Positions 16,165 to 28,054 are shown, counted from the first letter of the stretch. The stretch is 64,000 bases of DNA from Saccharibacillus brassicae (GCF_006542275.1 NZ_CP041217.1:3908501-3972500); one strand, 5' to 3'. Notes: generated by a model from the sequence alone, not told the origin. Program-made: numbers and translations.

Positions 16165-16211
16165 AAGACGGATTTCCGGCGATAAATCGCTTCGGAAACC
16201 CGTCTTTTTTT
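16165..16211 (+). terminator. Rho-independent terminator after pdxK
   Basis: AGACGG..TTTCCG / CGGAAA..CCGTCT with seven Ts. Confidence 0.85.
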
Positions 16212-16250
16212 ATGGATAAAAAGGGCAGTGCACACAATCCCTTCAAGCTT

Positions 16251-16415
16251 TTACTGGAACATCGGGAAGACGTACCGCACGAGGAAGTACAAAATGCCGA
16301 ACGTGATAATGATGTAGGCGGCATACTTGATAAAGGTGGAAGCGACCATGCTGGAATCCGACTTTTTCTCGATTCTGCGTTCTTCGACGTCCACGTCTCG
16401 GTGCGAATTGTTCAT
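16251..16415 (-). CDS. 54-residue single-pass membrane protein
   Basis: A short intact frame, MNNSHRDVDVEERRIEKKSD at the start, then one hydrophobic segment (about residues 30-50, YAAYIIITFGILYFLVRYVF) and a stop three residues later. The charged N-terminus should be cytoplasmic. A strong CAAGGAGGCC site lies 6 nt before the ATG, which, with the coherent protein, supports a real gene. I recall similar small proteins in Paenibacillaceae but cannot name a function. It is convergent with pdxK and divergent from the histidine kinase. Confidence 0.75.
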   Translation of the reverse strand: MNNSHRDVDVEERRIEKKSDSSMVASTFIKYAAYIIITFGILYFLVRYVFPMFQ

Positions 16416-16484
16416 CTGAAGGGCCTCCTTGGATCGGCTTGTTTTCGCCGCTTGGGCGAGCCGAAGATCGGTGAATGATGATTA

Positions 16485-16512
16485 TTTATACACCGAGCCA
16501 CAGAGCGTGAAA
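16485..16512 (-). promoter_or_regulatory. Possible promoter of the 54-residue membrane protein gene
   Basis: Minus strand TTTCAC, 16 nt, TATAAA. Confidence 0.35.
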
Positions 16513-16682
16513 CACGGGTTTTTTGCTTTTCGTTCCGTCTGATTCGCAGTTCTTCGCAGTCTGCCGCAGCCCTAAAAATTCAAAAGGAGCAAACCGCTGG
16601 CAGGGAAGAGGGCCCCGCGCGGCGAATGTTACCTATCGAACAAGACCGGAAATCAACACGATTGGCTGCAGGGGGGTGCTTC

Positions 16683-18590
16683 ATGAGAACTTTACCAAAA
16701 ATGCTGGCGATTCTGGTCGCGCTGCTCGCCGTCGTCTTCGTCTGCGTGGAAGCTTTTCCGAGAACGAAAAGCGAAGCGGAGACGGTCCTGGTCGAAGATT
16801 GGCATTTTCTGTGGGATCCCGGAGATTCGGGGAACGCCGCGGACACGCCGCCGGACCGGGTGCTGCATTCGGCCGACTGGATCTCCATGAACGAAGAAGC
16901 GATGCCGCCGTCCCGGCCCGAAGGCGCGGCCTGGGCCTGGGTGCGTATCGATATTCCGCAGCTCGGCTGGGCGATTCCGGCGGTGCTGGTGGAGAAAGCG
17001 TACGGACGCAACATCGTGGCCTACACCGAATACCGCGAACTGTTCGATTCCCATCGGCAGTACCGTTATTCGATGAACGAGCTGCTGCTGCCCCTGCGCG
17101 CGGAAGACGCGGGCGGTTCGATCTACCTGCGCATGCAGGTGACCGAAGGACGGGCAGGCATCGTGCAGCATGTCGCGTTCGGCAATTTTTACGACCTGTT
17201 GACCCTCTATCTGACCCGCGACATGCTCGACATCATGCTCGGCGGATCGTTTGTCCTCATCGGGCTCGTCATGCTCGTCTGCGCGCTGTTCCTCAACCGG
17301 GACTATTTGCGTCCGTGGATGTCGCTCGTCTTTATCATCTTGTCGATCGGGACGCTCGTCGTCTCGTACTCGCCGTTTCTGTTTACGCTTTACCCCGAAT
17401 ACGGCGGCATTTTGCAGCGGCTGTTCGATGTGGCCCTGTTCACGCTGCTGCCCGCCTTCCTGTACTTTTTCCAGACTATTTTCGGCAAAGGGTACAAAAA
17501 CTCCATCGCGTATCTCGGCCGTTTCCAACTGATGTATTCGGCGTTCTGCATGCTGCTGCTCGTCTTGAACGTGCTGACCGGCGAACGGTATTTCCCGGTG
17601 TATTACCTGCTGACCACGACCGTACTCGGCGTGTTGATGCTCGTCGAACTGCTGACCATGCTCGTCTGTTCCGTCATATACAGCCTGAGACGCAACAAGG
17701 ACGCACTGATCTTCAACGGCGGCCTGGCGATTTTCGCGGGAGCCGGCATGATCGAGCTGATCGTGTTCTACGCCAGCGGGCAGCATTACGATCTGTATTG
17801 GTGGAAATGGGGCATGGTGGCTTTCGTTATCTCGCTCATCATCGTGCTCGGCCGGAGGTTCGTCGAGACGCATAATCAGGTGCTCGAATATTCCAAACGG
17901 CTCGAAATGTTCAACAACGAACTGCAGCACGCGGAGAAAATGGAAATCATCAGCGAGCTGGCCGCCTCTGTCGCGCACGAGGTACGCAACCCTCTTCAAG
18001 TGACCCGCGGGTTTTTGCAGCTGCTGGGCGAACGTTCGGCGGTATCGGAAAAAGCGTATATCGGCATGGCGCTGGAGGAGCTCGACCGGGCTTCGGGCAT
18101 CATCACCGACTTCCTGACGTTTGCCAAGCCGGGCGCGGAAAATATCAAAATCATGTCGATCGACGAAGAATTCCGGCATATCGAAGGGGTATTGACGCCG
18201 CTTGCGAGCATCCATCACGGACAGATCGCGCTCGATCTGGAACCGGACCTGTACGTCAAAGGCAATTCGTCCAAATTCAAGCAGGCGTTTATCAACATGA
18301 TCAAGAACAGCATCGAAGCGCTGCCGAGCGAAGACGGCCGGATCGACGTTCGGGCTTCCCGGGAAAACGGGCAGGTCGTCATCCGGATTCGCGATAACGG
18401 GCTCGGCATGGCGCCGGAGGAACTGAAGCGGCTCGGGGAGCCGTACTTTTCGAACAAGACGAAAGGGACGGGCCTGGGGCTGATGGTGACGTTCCGAATC
18501 GTGGAAGCGATGCAGGGGACGTTGACGTTCGACAGCAAAAAAGGAGCGGGAACCGAAGCGACGGTCCGTTTTCCGGAAGCCTCCGAGTAG
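16683..18590 (+). CDS. Membrane sensor histidine kinase with 7TM-DISM-like input
   Basis: A 635-residue kinase. A signal/TM segment (residues 5-25) leads to an extracellular beta-rich domain (about 30-170), then seven hydrophobic segments (about 180-400), the arrangement of 7TMR-DISM sensors that bind carbohydrates or other ligands outside. The transmitter follows: HisKA with phospho-acceptor H432 in SVAHEVRNPLQ, then HATPase with N box (NSIEAL), G1 (DNGLGM), F box (PYFSNK) and G2 (GTGLGL). The NKTKGTGLGL ending is typical of sporulation-type (KinB/NtrB-like) kinases. No response regulator is adjacent, so its partner, perhaps Spo0F, is elsewhere. The ATG at 16683 has AGGGGGGTG upstream and is preferred to an ATG 19 codons earlier. 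Confidence 0.9.
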   Translation: MRTLPKMLAILVALLAVVFVCVEAFPRTKSEAETVLVEDWHFLWDPGDSGNAADTPPDRVLHSADWISMNEEAMPPSRPEGAAWAWVRIDIPQLGWAIPAVLVEKAYGRNIVAYTEYRELFDSHRQYRYSMNELLLPLRAEDAGGSIYLRMQVTEGRAGIVQHVAFGNFYDLLTLYLTRDMLDIMLGGSFVLIGLVMLVCALFLNRDYLRPWMSLVFIILSIGTLVVSYSPFLFTLYPEYGGILQRLFDVALFTLLPAFLYFFQTIFGKGYKNSIAYLGRFQLMYSAFCMLLLVLNVLTGERYFPVYYLLTTTVLGVLMLVELLTMLVCSVIYSLRRNKDALIFNGGLAIFAGAGMIELIVFYASGQHYDLYWWKWGMVAFVISLIIVLGRRFVETHNQVLEYSKRLEMFNNELQHAEKMEIISELAASVAHEVRNPLQVTRGFLQLLGERSAVSEKAYIGMALEELDRASGIITDFLTFAKPGAENIKIMSIDEEFRHIEGVLTPLASIHHGQIALDLEPDLYVKGNSSKFKQAFINMIKNSIEALPSEDGRIDVRASRENGQVVIRIRDNGLGMAPEELKRLGEPYFSNKTKGTGLGLMVTFRIVEAMQGTLTFDSKKGAGTEATVRFPEASE

Positions 18591-18688
18591 GAAGCTTTCC
18601 GGAAACGGACGCCGCGGGAGTCCCGCTCCTTGCGCGTTTGATACGTTGAATCGTTGAATATCGGAAAAAAGGACGGAAAAGCGGAGAA

Positions 18689-18961
18689 TCAGACGCCGCT
18701 TCCCCACATGGCGGCCGGTTCCATGACGATCCGCTCGGCCTGCGGAATGACGACCGACGGAGGAGGCGGAATCACGAGATAGAACTCGTTCGCCGATTCT
18801 TCGACGGCGTTCAGGCGAACATGTTCGGGCAGCTCGATGCCGAACGCTTCGCGCAGCGCGGCCTTCGGATCTTCCAGCAGGCGGGCGCGGAATTCGGGCT
18901 CGGCCCACGCTTTTTGGATCACTTGATTGCGGACCAATGCTTCCGAGGTCGAACTTGTCAT
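18689..18961 (-). CDS. NHLP (nitrile hydratase leader)-type RiPP precursor peptide
   Basis: A 90-residue protein. Residues 1-65 match the nitrile-hydratase-alpha-like leader of natural product precursors: KAWAEPEFRARLLEDPKAAL, FGIELPEHVRLNAVEES, then EFYLVIPPPP, the usual leader end. The remaining 20-25 residues would be the core and end in AAMWGSGV. The core has almost no Cys, Ser or Thr, so thiazole or lanthionine formation is unlikely. Nitrile hydratase is excluded because the metal-binding CTLCSC motif is missing. RBS AAAGGATG lies 9 nt before the ATG. It has its own promoter and a leader of about 145 nt. The only neighbour in the same direction is the isoprenoid-synthase-like gene just upstream. 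No YcaO, LanM, radical SAM or ABC-peptidase gene is in reach. Confidence 0.75.
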   Translation of the reverse strand: MTSSTSEALVRNQVIQKAWAEPEFRARLLEDPKAALREAFGIELPEHVRLNAVEESANEFYLVIPPPPSVVIPQAERIVMEPAAMWGSGV

Positions 18962-19113
18962 TTCAAATCATCCTTTCGCGTGCGAATGTGGGAATCGTAC
19001 GTACGAGGCCGGCAGCCCAAACGCACGGCACGGCCGATAAGCGGACAATTGGCTTCAAAGCAACAGAGGTTCGACCGAAACGGCCGATGACAAAAAATCT
19101 TAATTTGTGGAAG

Positions 19114-19142
19114 ATTATAGCATGCTGTTCGCATACCGGCAA
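19114..19142 (-). promoter_or_regulatory. Strong promoter of the NHLP peptide gene
   Basis: Minus strand TTGCCG, 17 nt, TATAAT, between the isoprenoid-enzyme gene and the peptide gene; transcript leader about 145 nt. Confidence 0.65.
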
Positions 19143-19160
19143 GTAGGCAATCCTGCTTTG

Positions 19161-20093
19161 TCAAAGATTCTTTTGGCCCAGAAGCCAATAGTTCAAACCG
19201 CCCAACTCCAAATGCCTCTTCTCCGCTTCGATCCGGGCGGCAATCTGCTCAAGATCGCCGGCCAGCGCCGCGTGAAACCCGATCAGACCGGGAAAGTCTT
19301 CCGCATAGATCTCAAGACCCAGCTGGCGCTCTGCCGCCAGCCGCGCATACGTGCCGAGCAGTCCCCGGGCATAGACGGCGTCGGCGATGTCGGAAGCCGC
19401 GACGGGGTCTTCGGGGCCGAGCCGTTGTTCGCGCCGGTAGAGCGAAACGAGGCAGTTATAGGCGTTCTCGCGCAGGTCTTCGGCGTAATCCGCCCAATCG
19501 TCGGCCATTTGCAGCGTGACCAGCGATTGGCGTACGGCGTAGAGCGCCCGTTCCCGCATACGCTCGTCGCCGCCGAACAGGGCGTGCGGACCGAGCAGCA
19601 GCGGCGCGGCGCGGGCGGCGATCTCTTCCGTCCGTTCGAAAAAAGGATCGGAGCTCCGTTCGGCATTCAGGCCGGCGGCCCATTCCGCGGTGCACAGACG
19701 CAGGGCATGCCCGAAATCGGCCGGGGAAGGGAACAGGCCGGCGTAGCGCGCGTTCATCTCCGCGTTGAACAGCTGGGACAGCGCCACGTGCAGGCGATCC
19801 GTGCCCGCCGCGCGGTCGATCCGTTCGTCCTGCAGATGGAAATGCAGCATGCCGAACACGTTCGCTTCGGCCACGCTGCGGCAGGTGCCGAGCGAAGCTC
19901 CCGAAGCCTGCCGCAGCCAAAAAGGCAGCAGGCAGCAGATATAGTTGGTGGCCCCGCCGCCCCGCTCCGGATCGAACCGGTCGAGGTAGCGGATTCCGGC
20001 TTCCACGTAGGGCGCCGGAAAGCGTCCGACCGTGTCCCTGCCCCGTTCGAAAGCCCGCCGCATTTCCGATTTCATCTCTGCCGATAACCGCAT
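19161..20093 (-). CDS. Class I isoprenoid synthase-like enzyme
   Basis: A 310-residue all-helical protein. Two acidic motifs stand where class I isoprenoid synthases hold magnesium and diphosphate: HLQDERID (about residue 90) and LQMADDWADYAEDLREN (about 200-215). The second resembles the second DxxxD region of squalene/phytoene synthase-type proteins, the first is less canonical (DExxD). It may condense or cyclise prenyl diphosphates; the substrate is unknown and full-length family assignment is tentative. Start: the ATG at 20093 has GGGGAGG 9 nt upstream; an ATG six codons earlier overlaps that site. No other terpenoid genes are near. The next gene downstream in the same direction is the NHLP peptide. 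Confidence 0.6.
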   Translation of the reverse strand: MRLSAEMKSEMRRAFERGRDTVGRFPAPYVEAGIRYLDRFDPERGGGATNYICCLLPFWLRQASGASLGTCRSVAEANVFGMLHFHLQDERIDRAAGTDRLHVALSQLFNAEMNARYAGLFPSPADFGHALRLCTAEWAAGLNAERSSDPFFERTEEIAARAAPLLLGPHALFGGDERMRERALYAVRQSLVTLQMADDWADYAEDLRENAYNCLVSLYRREQRLGPEDPVAASDIADAVYARGLLGTYARLAAERQLGLEIYAEDFPGLIGFHAALAGDLEQIAARIEAEKRHLELGGLNYWLLGQKNL

Positions 20094-20241
20094 TTTCGTC
20101 CGCCTCCCCAAACTTTTTTGCTATCTCGTTAAATATACCCCCGAACCGTATGAAAAACCGCAAAAATCGTTTGTTCCGAACCCCTCCCGTATAGTATGCT
20201 GGAGTTCAGAAATGCTGAAAAGGGAAGGAAGATCCATACTT

Positions 20242-20709
20242 ATGAATTCAAATCAACCGACATCCCTGTCTCCGCTCGTCGAGCTGCTGGGACTTGAAGG
20301 GCACGTTGAAGGCGGCTGGCACAAAGAACTGTGGAAATCGTCGTTCACGATTCCGCAGAGCGCGCTGCCGTCCGAATACACGGGCGACCGCTTCGCGGCA
20401 AGCTCGATCTATTTCCTGCTGCATCCGGGCGAGTTCTCGGAATGGCATGTGGTGCATTCCGACGAGCTGTGGCTGTGGCATACCGGAGGCCCGCTCGCGT
20501 TGACGCTGGGCGGCGACGGCGACGAACCGGTCGAAGGCGAAGAGATCATTCTGGGTCCCGATACGGCGAACGGCCAATCGTTCCAGGGACTCGTGCCGGG
20601 CAAGCATTGGCAGAAGGCGCGTCCGCTCGGCGACGAACCGGTCCTCGTGACCTGCATCGTGGCGCCGGGATTCCATTACGACGACTTCAAGCTGATCGAA
20701 CGCAAATAG
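20242..20709 (+). CDS. Cupin-fold protein, DUF985 family
   Basis: A 155-residue single cupin. DUF985 features are clear: VELLGLEGHVEGGWHKELWK, SSIYFLLHPGEFSEWHVVHS, DELWLWHTGGPL and the C-terminal VAPGFHYDDFKL. Relatives include yeast YML079w, a cupin of unknown substrate. Metal-type histidines are present in WHVVHSDE. The ATG at 20242 follows GGAAGGAAG. One base separates its stop from the next start, so it is translationally coupled with the hypothetical protein behind it. Confidence 0.85.
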   Translation: MNSNQPTSLSPLVELLGLEGHVEGGWHKELWKSSFTIPQSALPSEYTGDRFAASSIYFLLHPGEFSEWHVVHSDELWLWHTGGPLALTLGGDGDEPVEGEEIILGPDTANGQSFQGLVPGKHWQKARPLGDEPVLVTCIVAPGFHYDDFKLIERK

Positions 20710-20710
20710 G

Positions 20711-21031
20711 ATGGGCTGGTACACGTTCGGCCAAATGCTGCACGCGATCGAACTGGGACAGGTGGCCGAAGCGGCCGACGGCGAACGCCGAATGAAGCTG
20801 CTGCCGGAAGGCATGGTCTGGCTGAACGGTCCGTACGCGGGCGGCGTCGTGCGCGTCCAGGGTTATTTGTTCAGCGATTTGTGGACGATCCGCGAAGACG
20901 ATCCGTTCGAACCGGCGCTCGAAGAACGGGCGAACTGGAAGCGCAAGCAAATGGAGATGCTGGAGAACCAGCTGTTTGAACAGCGTGCGCGGCGGTTCGA
21001 ATCGCCGAACATCGAAGAGAAAACGGAGTGA
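20711..21031 (+). CDS. Hypothetical protein coupled to the DUF985 cupin
   Basis: A 106-residue protein I do not recognise. N-terminal half is mixed alpha/beta with Gly-rich turns (MVWLNGPYAGGVVRVQGYLF), the C-terminal half is a charged helix or coiled coil (ERANWKRKQMEMLENQLFEQ). No signal peptide or membrane segment. It begins 1 nt after the cupin stop and ends 9 nt before the hybrid kinase start, so all three are probably one transcript. Confidence 0.65.
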   Translation: MGWYTFGQMLHAIELGQVAEAADGERRMKLLPEGMVWLNGPYAGGVVRVQGYLFSDLWTIREDDPFEPALEERANWKRKQMEMLENQLFEQRARRFESPNIEEKTE

Positions 21032-21040
21032 GCGGAGGGC

Positions 21041-23923
<2,883 letters not shown>

Positions 23924-23972
23924 CATTTCGCCGCAGCGGGAAGAGATTCCGCCTCCCGCGCAAGCGTACGTG

Positions 23973-24012
23973 AAAAGCCCGCCGAACCGTGAATACGGTC
24001 TGGCGGGCTTTT
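23973..24012. terminator. Bidirectional terminator between the hybrid kinase and the ABC exporter
   Basis: AAAAGCCCGCC / GGCGGGCTTTT with an 18-nt loop; serves both convergent transcripts. Confidence 0.85.
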
Positions 24013-24113
24013 GGCTGTTCGTATCTGGCTGCGGCGCCTGGCAGGCCGGAAGCTGCTGTCGGTCCGGCGCTTCCGACCGTCCTGCTTCTCCGGCCTTCCC
24101 GACTTCCGCCGCT

Positions 24114-25946
24114 TCAACCCGGCAGCCGCTCGCGTCCCGACTGCCGGGCATGCCGGTACAGTTCGGCATAATGGCCGCCGCTCGCCAGCAGCTGCGCATG
24201 CGTACCCTGTTCGGTCACTTCGCCTTCCTGCATGACGAGGATGCGGTCCGCGTGCATGATCGTCGACAGCCGGTGGGCGATAACGATCGTGGTGCGTCCC
24301 TGCGAGACGGAGGTGAGCGCCTCCTGCACAAGCTTCTCCGTCTCGGAGTCGAGATTGGCGGTAGCCTCGTCGAGAATAAGAATTTTCGGCCGGAATACGA
24401 CGATCCGGGCGAACGAGATCAGCTGGCGTTCGCCGGCCGACAGCCCGCTGCCGCGCTCCGACAGATGCGTGTCGTAGCCGTTTTGCAATCGCAGCACCAT
24501 CGGATGCGCGCCGACGAACCGGCATGCTTCGATGACCTGCTCGCGCGTGACGTCTTCCCGGAACAGCCGTACGTTGTCGACGATCGAACCGGCGAACAGA
24601 TACGGGTCCTGCTGGATCAGCCCGACTACGGCATGCAGGTCGCTCTGCGGAATGCGCCGAATATCGGTGCCGTCGATCTCGATCGAACCTTCGTTGACGT
24701 CGTAGAACCGGTTGAGCAGGCTGATCAGCGTGCTTTTGCCCGCTCCGGTCGTACCGACGACCCCGATCATCTCGCCCGGGCGGATATTCAGGTTCAACCG
24801 CTTGAGCACCGGCCGGTCCGCGCGGTAGCCGAACGTCACGTCGCGGAAGTTCACTTCGCCGCGCACGTCACGCGGATCGAGCGGCACGGTTTGCCCGGAG
24901 TCGGGTTCGCGCACGTCGGACTTCGTCTCCAGTACGCGCTGAATGCGTTCGACCGCGACGGTCGTCGATTGGAAGGTGTTCCACTGCATCGTAATCTGGT
25001 TGATCGGTTGGAAAAACTGGCGAATATAGCTGACAAACGCATACAGCACGCCGACTTCCATGCTCTGCCCGAGCACGGCCCGTCCGCCGAGCCAGACCAT
25101 GAGGACGAGCGCGGCGTTGCCGAGAATGTCGAAAGTCCGGTTGAACAGGACGTTCGAGCGGATCTGCCGCAGGTTGGCGGTCCAATAATTGCGGTTCTGC
25201 TCCGTGAAGCGGCCGAGCTGTTCTTCTTCCTGGCGGAACGACTGGATCAGTCCCATGCCCGAGAGATTTTCCGCGGTAAAAGCGATCAGCCGGGACAGCC
25301 GGCTGCGCGCCTGCTGGTACGTGCTGCGCAGGTAAGAACGAAACAGCGCGGCGACGATGAAGATAACCGGCAGGATCAGCATGGAAAAAGCGGCCAGTTC
25401 GACGTCCAGACTGAACATGAGCGCGATGATCAGCACCAGCATCATGCCGTCGCGCACGAGGCTGAGCAGCACCTGCGTGAAGAATTGGCTGATCGTCTCC
25501 GTATCGTTCGAGACGTTCGTGACCAGGCTGCCGCTGTGCGTCCGGTCGAAGAACGACATGGACATTTTGGAAATATGCCCGAACAGGTCTTTGCGAATCC
25601 GGGCGATGATGCTCTGCCCCGCGTATTGCAGCAGATTGTTTTGCAGATACGTAAATACGAAGCTGACGACCGCGATGCCCAGATACAGCAGGCCGAGCTT
25701 GATCAGCGCGCCGCCGCCTTCGCCTTTGACCAGATGGTCGTCGATCGCGATCTGGACGATCAGCGGCTGCAGCAGTTCGGCGGAGATGCCGAGCAGCGCG
25801 CAGAAGGCGACGCCGACAAAAGTAAGCCGGTGCGGCTTCGCGTACCCGAGCAGCAGCTTCAGCGTCGAAGAGGTGGACGGCTTTTCCTCATGCGGCTTGG
25901 AGACGGGTTCTTTTTGCGCGGGCAGCTCTTTATTCAAGTTCGTCAT
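24114..25946 (-). CDS. ABC exporter half, permease plus ATPase (second subunit)
   Basis: A 610-residue fused ABC exporter subunit: six membrane segments (about 30-320) then the nucleotide-binding domain with Walker A GTTGAGKSTL, signature SGLSAGERQ, Walker B ILILDEATANLDSETE and the H-loop. The signature begins LSAGE and the Walker B glutamate is present, so this site looks catalytically competent. It pairs with the gene just upstream (17-nt overlap) as a heterodimer like B. subtilis BmrCD (YheI/YheH) or YfiBC, which export drugs. RBS AGGAGGGATT is strong. The substrate is unknown. Confidence 0.9.
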   Translation of the reverse strand: MTNLNKELPAQKEPVSKPHEEKPSTSSTLKLLLGYAKPHRLTFVGVAFCALLGISAELLQPLIVQIAIDDHLVKGEGGGALIKLGLLYLGIAVVSFVFTYLQNNLLQYAGQSIIARIRKDLFGHISKMSMSFFDRTHSGSLVTNVSNDTETISQFFTQVLLSLVRDGMMLVLIIALMFSLDVELAAFSMLILPVIFIVAALFRSYLRSTYQQARSRLSRLIAFTAENLSGMGLIQSFRQEEEQLGRFTEQNRNYWTANLRQIRSNVLFNRTFDILGNAALVLMVWLGGRAVLGQSMEVGVLYAFVSYIRQFFQPINQITMQWNTFQSTTVAVERIQRVLETKSDVREPDSGQTVPLDPRDVRGEVNFRDVTFGYRADRPVLKRLNLNIRPGEMIGVVGTTGAGKSTLISLLNRFYDVNEGSIEIDGTDIRRIPQSDLHAVVGLIQQDPYLFAGSIVDNVRLFREDVTREQVIEACRFVGAHPMVLRLQNGYDTHLSERGSGLSAGERQLISFARIVVFRPKILILDEATANLDSETEKLVQEALTSVSQGRTTIVIAHRLSTIMHADRILVMQEGEVTEQGTHAQLLASGGHYAELYRHARQSGRERLPG

Positions 25947-27681
25947 GATGCAATCCCTCCTCCTGCAGCCGGTGCAGCATTGCGTAAGCGCCTTCGCGCC
26001 GCAGCAGTTCTTCGTGCGTCCCGCTTTGCACGATCCTTCCTTCGCTCAGCACGACGATCTCGTCCGCATGCTTGACCGCGCTGATGCGGTGCGAGATGAT
26101 GATCGTCGTCTTACTGCGCCGTTCGCGGACCAGATTGTCGAGGATGCCCGTCTCGGTGACGGAATCCACGGCGCTCATGCTGTCGTCGAGAATAAGCACC
26201 TGCGCTTTTTTGGTCAGGCCGCGGGCGAGACTCGTCCGCTGGCGCTGGCCGCCCGACAACGTCACGCCGCGCTCGCCGAGCCGGGTATCGAAGCCTTCCG
26301 GGAAGCGCGAGATGTTGTCGTAGATCATCGCCCGTTTGGCGCCGGTCTCGACTTTTTCCATCGGCGCTTCCCGGTCGCTAAAAGCGATATTGTCGCGAAT
26401 GGTCGTGCTGAACAGGAAGCCGTCCTGGGGCACGTACGCGAGGCGGCTGCGCAGGCTTTCGAGCGACAGGTCGCGAATGTCCGTGGCGCCGAAGAACAGC
26501 GAGCCGCGCGGCGGTTCGTAGATGCGCAGCAGCAGCTTGACGAGCGTCGTCTTGCCGCTGCCGGTCCGTCCGACGATACCGATCGTTTTGCCGGGAGACA
26601 GCGTGAGATTGATATCTTTGAGCGCCGGTTCGCGGCTGCCCGGATAGTTGAACGTCAGATGTTCGAACCGGATTTCTTCCGGGCGGTCGAGCGTGCGCGC
26701 ATCGGCTTCGTCCTGCACGTCCGGCTCTTCGTTCATCAGGCGGTTGACCCGTTCGAGCGAAGCGCCGGAACGCTGCATCATGTTGATGACGTTGCCGATC
26801 TGCTGGAGCGGGCCGACGATGATGCGCATGTACAGCGTCAGCGAAACGAAGCTGCCGAGCGTAATGTTGCCGCTGAGCGTCTGCGTGCCGCCGACCAGCA
26901 GCGCGAGCACGAGCGACAGCGCGCCGAGAAACGGAATGGCGGCCTGGAACAGCGACGACAGCCGGACGAGGAACAGTTGGGTGGAACGAATCCGGTCGAC
27001 TTTTTCGCCGAACCGGTTTTCCGCGATTTTTTCCGTGCCGAACGTTTTGGTCACCCGGATGCCGCCGAACTGTTCTTCCGCCGATTCGGTCATGCCCGCG
27101 AGCGATTCCTGCACGTGCATCGACCGTTCGCGGACCTGCGGCCCGATGCGCACGACGATCAGCGGGATGAATACGAGCGGGCTGATGCAGATCAGGATCA
27201 ACGACAGCGGAATGTCCCCGATCATCATCATGACGATACACGACAGCAGCAGCACGACCGCGTTCGTCGTCTGGGTGACGCCGTTCGAGATCGATTCGCG
27301 TACCGACTGGACGTCGTTCGTGACGTAGCTAAGCAGTTTGCCGGTGCCTTGTTTGGAAAAAAAGTGCTCGCTCAGCGTGGAGAATTTGCCGAACAGCTTC
27401 TGGCGAACTTCAAATTCGAACCGGCGGCCGAGCCGCATCACCTGATACTGGCCGAATCCGAACAGCACGCCGTACGAGACGCCGATGCCCAGCAGCAGCA
27501 GCGCGAAATGCAGGACGGAATCGTAGCTGAGCACGCCGGTCTGCAGATCGTCGGTAAAGCGGCCGAGCACGAGCGGCAGCGCCGACTGGACGACGTTTGC
27601 GACCACGATCAGCAGCACGGCGAGCAGATAACCCGGAATATGCGCGGTGACGTAGTCTTTGAGCAGTTCTTTGCCTTTCAA
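25930..27681 (-). CDS. ABC exporter half, permease plus ATPase (first subunit)
   Basis: A 583-residue fused exporter subunit of about YheI size. Six membrane segments (1-310) are followed by Walker A GRTGSGKTTL, LAYVPQDGFLFSTTIRDNIA around the Q-loop, signature VTLSGGQRQR and Walker B VLILDDSMSAVD. In the Walker B end the catalytic Glu is replaced by Asp (DDS), the usual degenerate site of heterodimeric exporters such as BmrC, so ATP is hydrolysed mainly at the partner site. The start is TTG at 27681, chosen because the protein then begins like YheI; the RBS (AGAGAG) is modest. A 670-nt leader region with hairpins precedes it. Confidence 0.88.
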   Translation of the reverse strand: MKGKELLKDYVTAHIPGYLLAVLLIVVANVVQSALPLVLGRFTDDLQTGVLSYDSVLHFALLLLGIGVSYGVLFGFGQYQVMRLGRRFEFEVRQKLFGKFSTLSEHFFSKQGTGKLLSYVTNDVQSVRESISNGVTQTTNAVVLLLSCIVMMMIGDIPLSLILICISPLVFIPLIVVRIGPQVRERSMHVQESLAGMTESAEEQFGGIRVTKTFGTEKIAENRFGEKVDRIRSTQLFLVRLSSLFQAAIPFLGALSLVLALLVGGTQTLSGNITLGSFVSLTLYMRIIVGPLQQIGNVINMMQRSGASLERVNRLMNEEPDVQDEADARTLDRPEEIRFEHLTFNYPGSREPALKDINLTLSPGKTIGIVGRTGSGKTTLVKLLLRIYEPPRGSLFFGATDIRDLSLESLRSRLAYVPQDGFLFSTTIRDNIAFSDREAPMEKVETGAKRAMIYDNISRFPEGFDTRLGERGVTLSGGQRQRTSLARGLTKKAQVLILDDSMSAVDSVTETGILDNLVRERRSKTTIIISHRISAVKHADEIVVLSEGRIVQSGTHEELLRREGAYAMLHRLQEEGLHHDELE

Positions 27682-28016
27682 TTGGACTTCAACTCTCTTT
27701 CGAAGTGTCCGCCGGCTGCGGAAATGCGGACGGGATCGGTGTATACATCCCGTTTGCGTGCCTGCACTGCGGACGAAAATGGGACGGACGAATCCGGTGG
27801 ACAGACGGATTCGTCCGGCGAAGCGGCCCGGAGCAGCGCTCCGGACAGTGAACAGGCAGAAGCGATCCGCGCAGCGCGCTTCTCGTCCTGCCTGTTCGGG
27901 GAACGGTTTTGCTTTTCATTACTTATCTATTACCCGGCGGATGAAGCGGCAAACGAAAAAACGTTTCGAGTGCAGGGAGATAGAGGGCGAGAGCGGGAAT
28001 TCGGAGAACGCAAAAA

Positions 28017-28054
28017 AGAACCGGAGCTTCTCCGGTTCTCAACGTGTCGCGAAA
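28017..28054. repeat. 38-bp hairpin repeat, copy 1, also a minus-strand terminator
   Basis: Contains the palindrome GAACCGGAGCTTCTCCGGTTC followed by CAACGTGTCGCGAAA; identical to copy 2. Read on the minus strand the hairpin is followed by TTTTTT, so it can terminate the acetyltransferase transcript. Confidence 0.8.

Noticed and set aside
16212..16478. Plus-strand frame over the small membrane protein gene
   Set aside because: The minus-strand frame has a strong RBS and a coherent membrane protein; the plus frame starts inside the pdxK terminator.
18689..18961. Nitrile hydratase alpha subunit fragment
   Set aside because: Complete small gene with its own start and stop; the metal-binding Cys motif is absent and only the leader-type region matches.
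19107..20087. Plus-strand frame opposite the isoprenoid-enzyme gene
   Set aside because: The minus-strand frame has a good RBS and the acidic motifs; the plus frame has neither.
27689..27919. Leader peptide gene before the ABC exporter
   Set aside because: No RBS in front of the ATG and a Pro/Arg/Ser-rich product; kept only as part of the spacer description.
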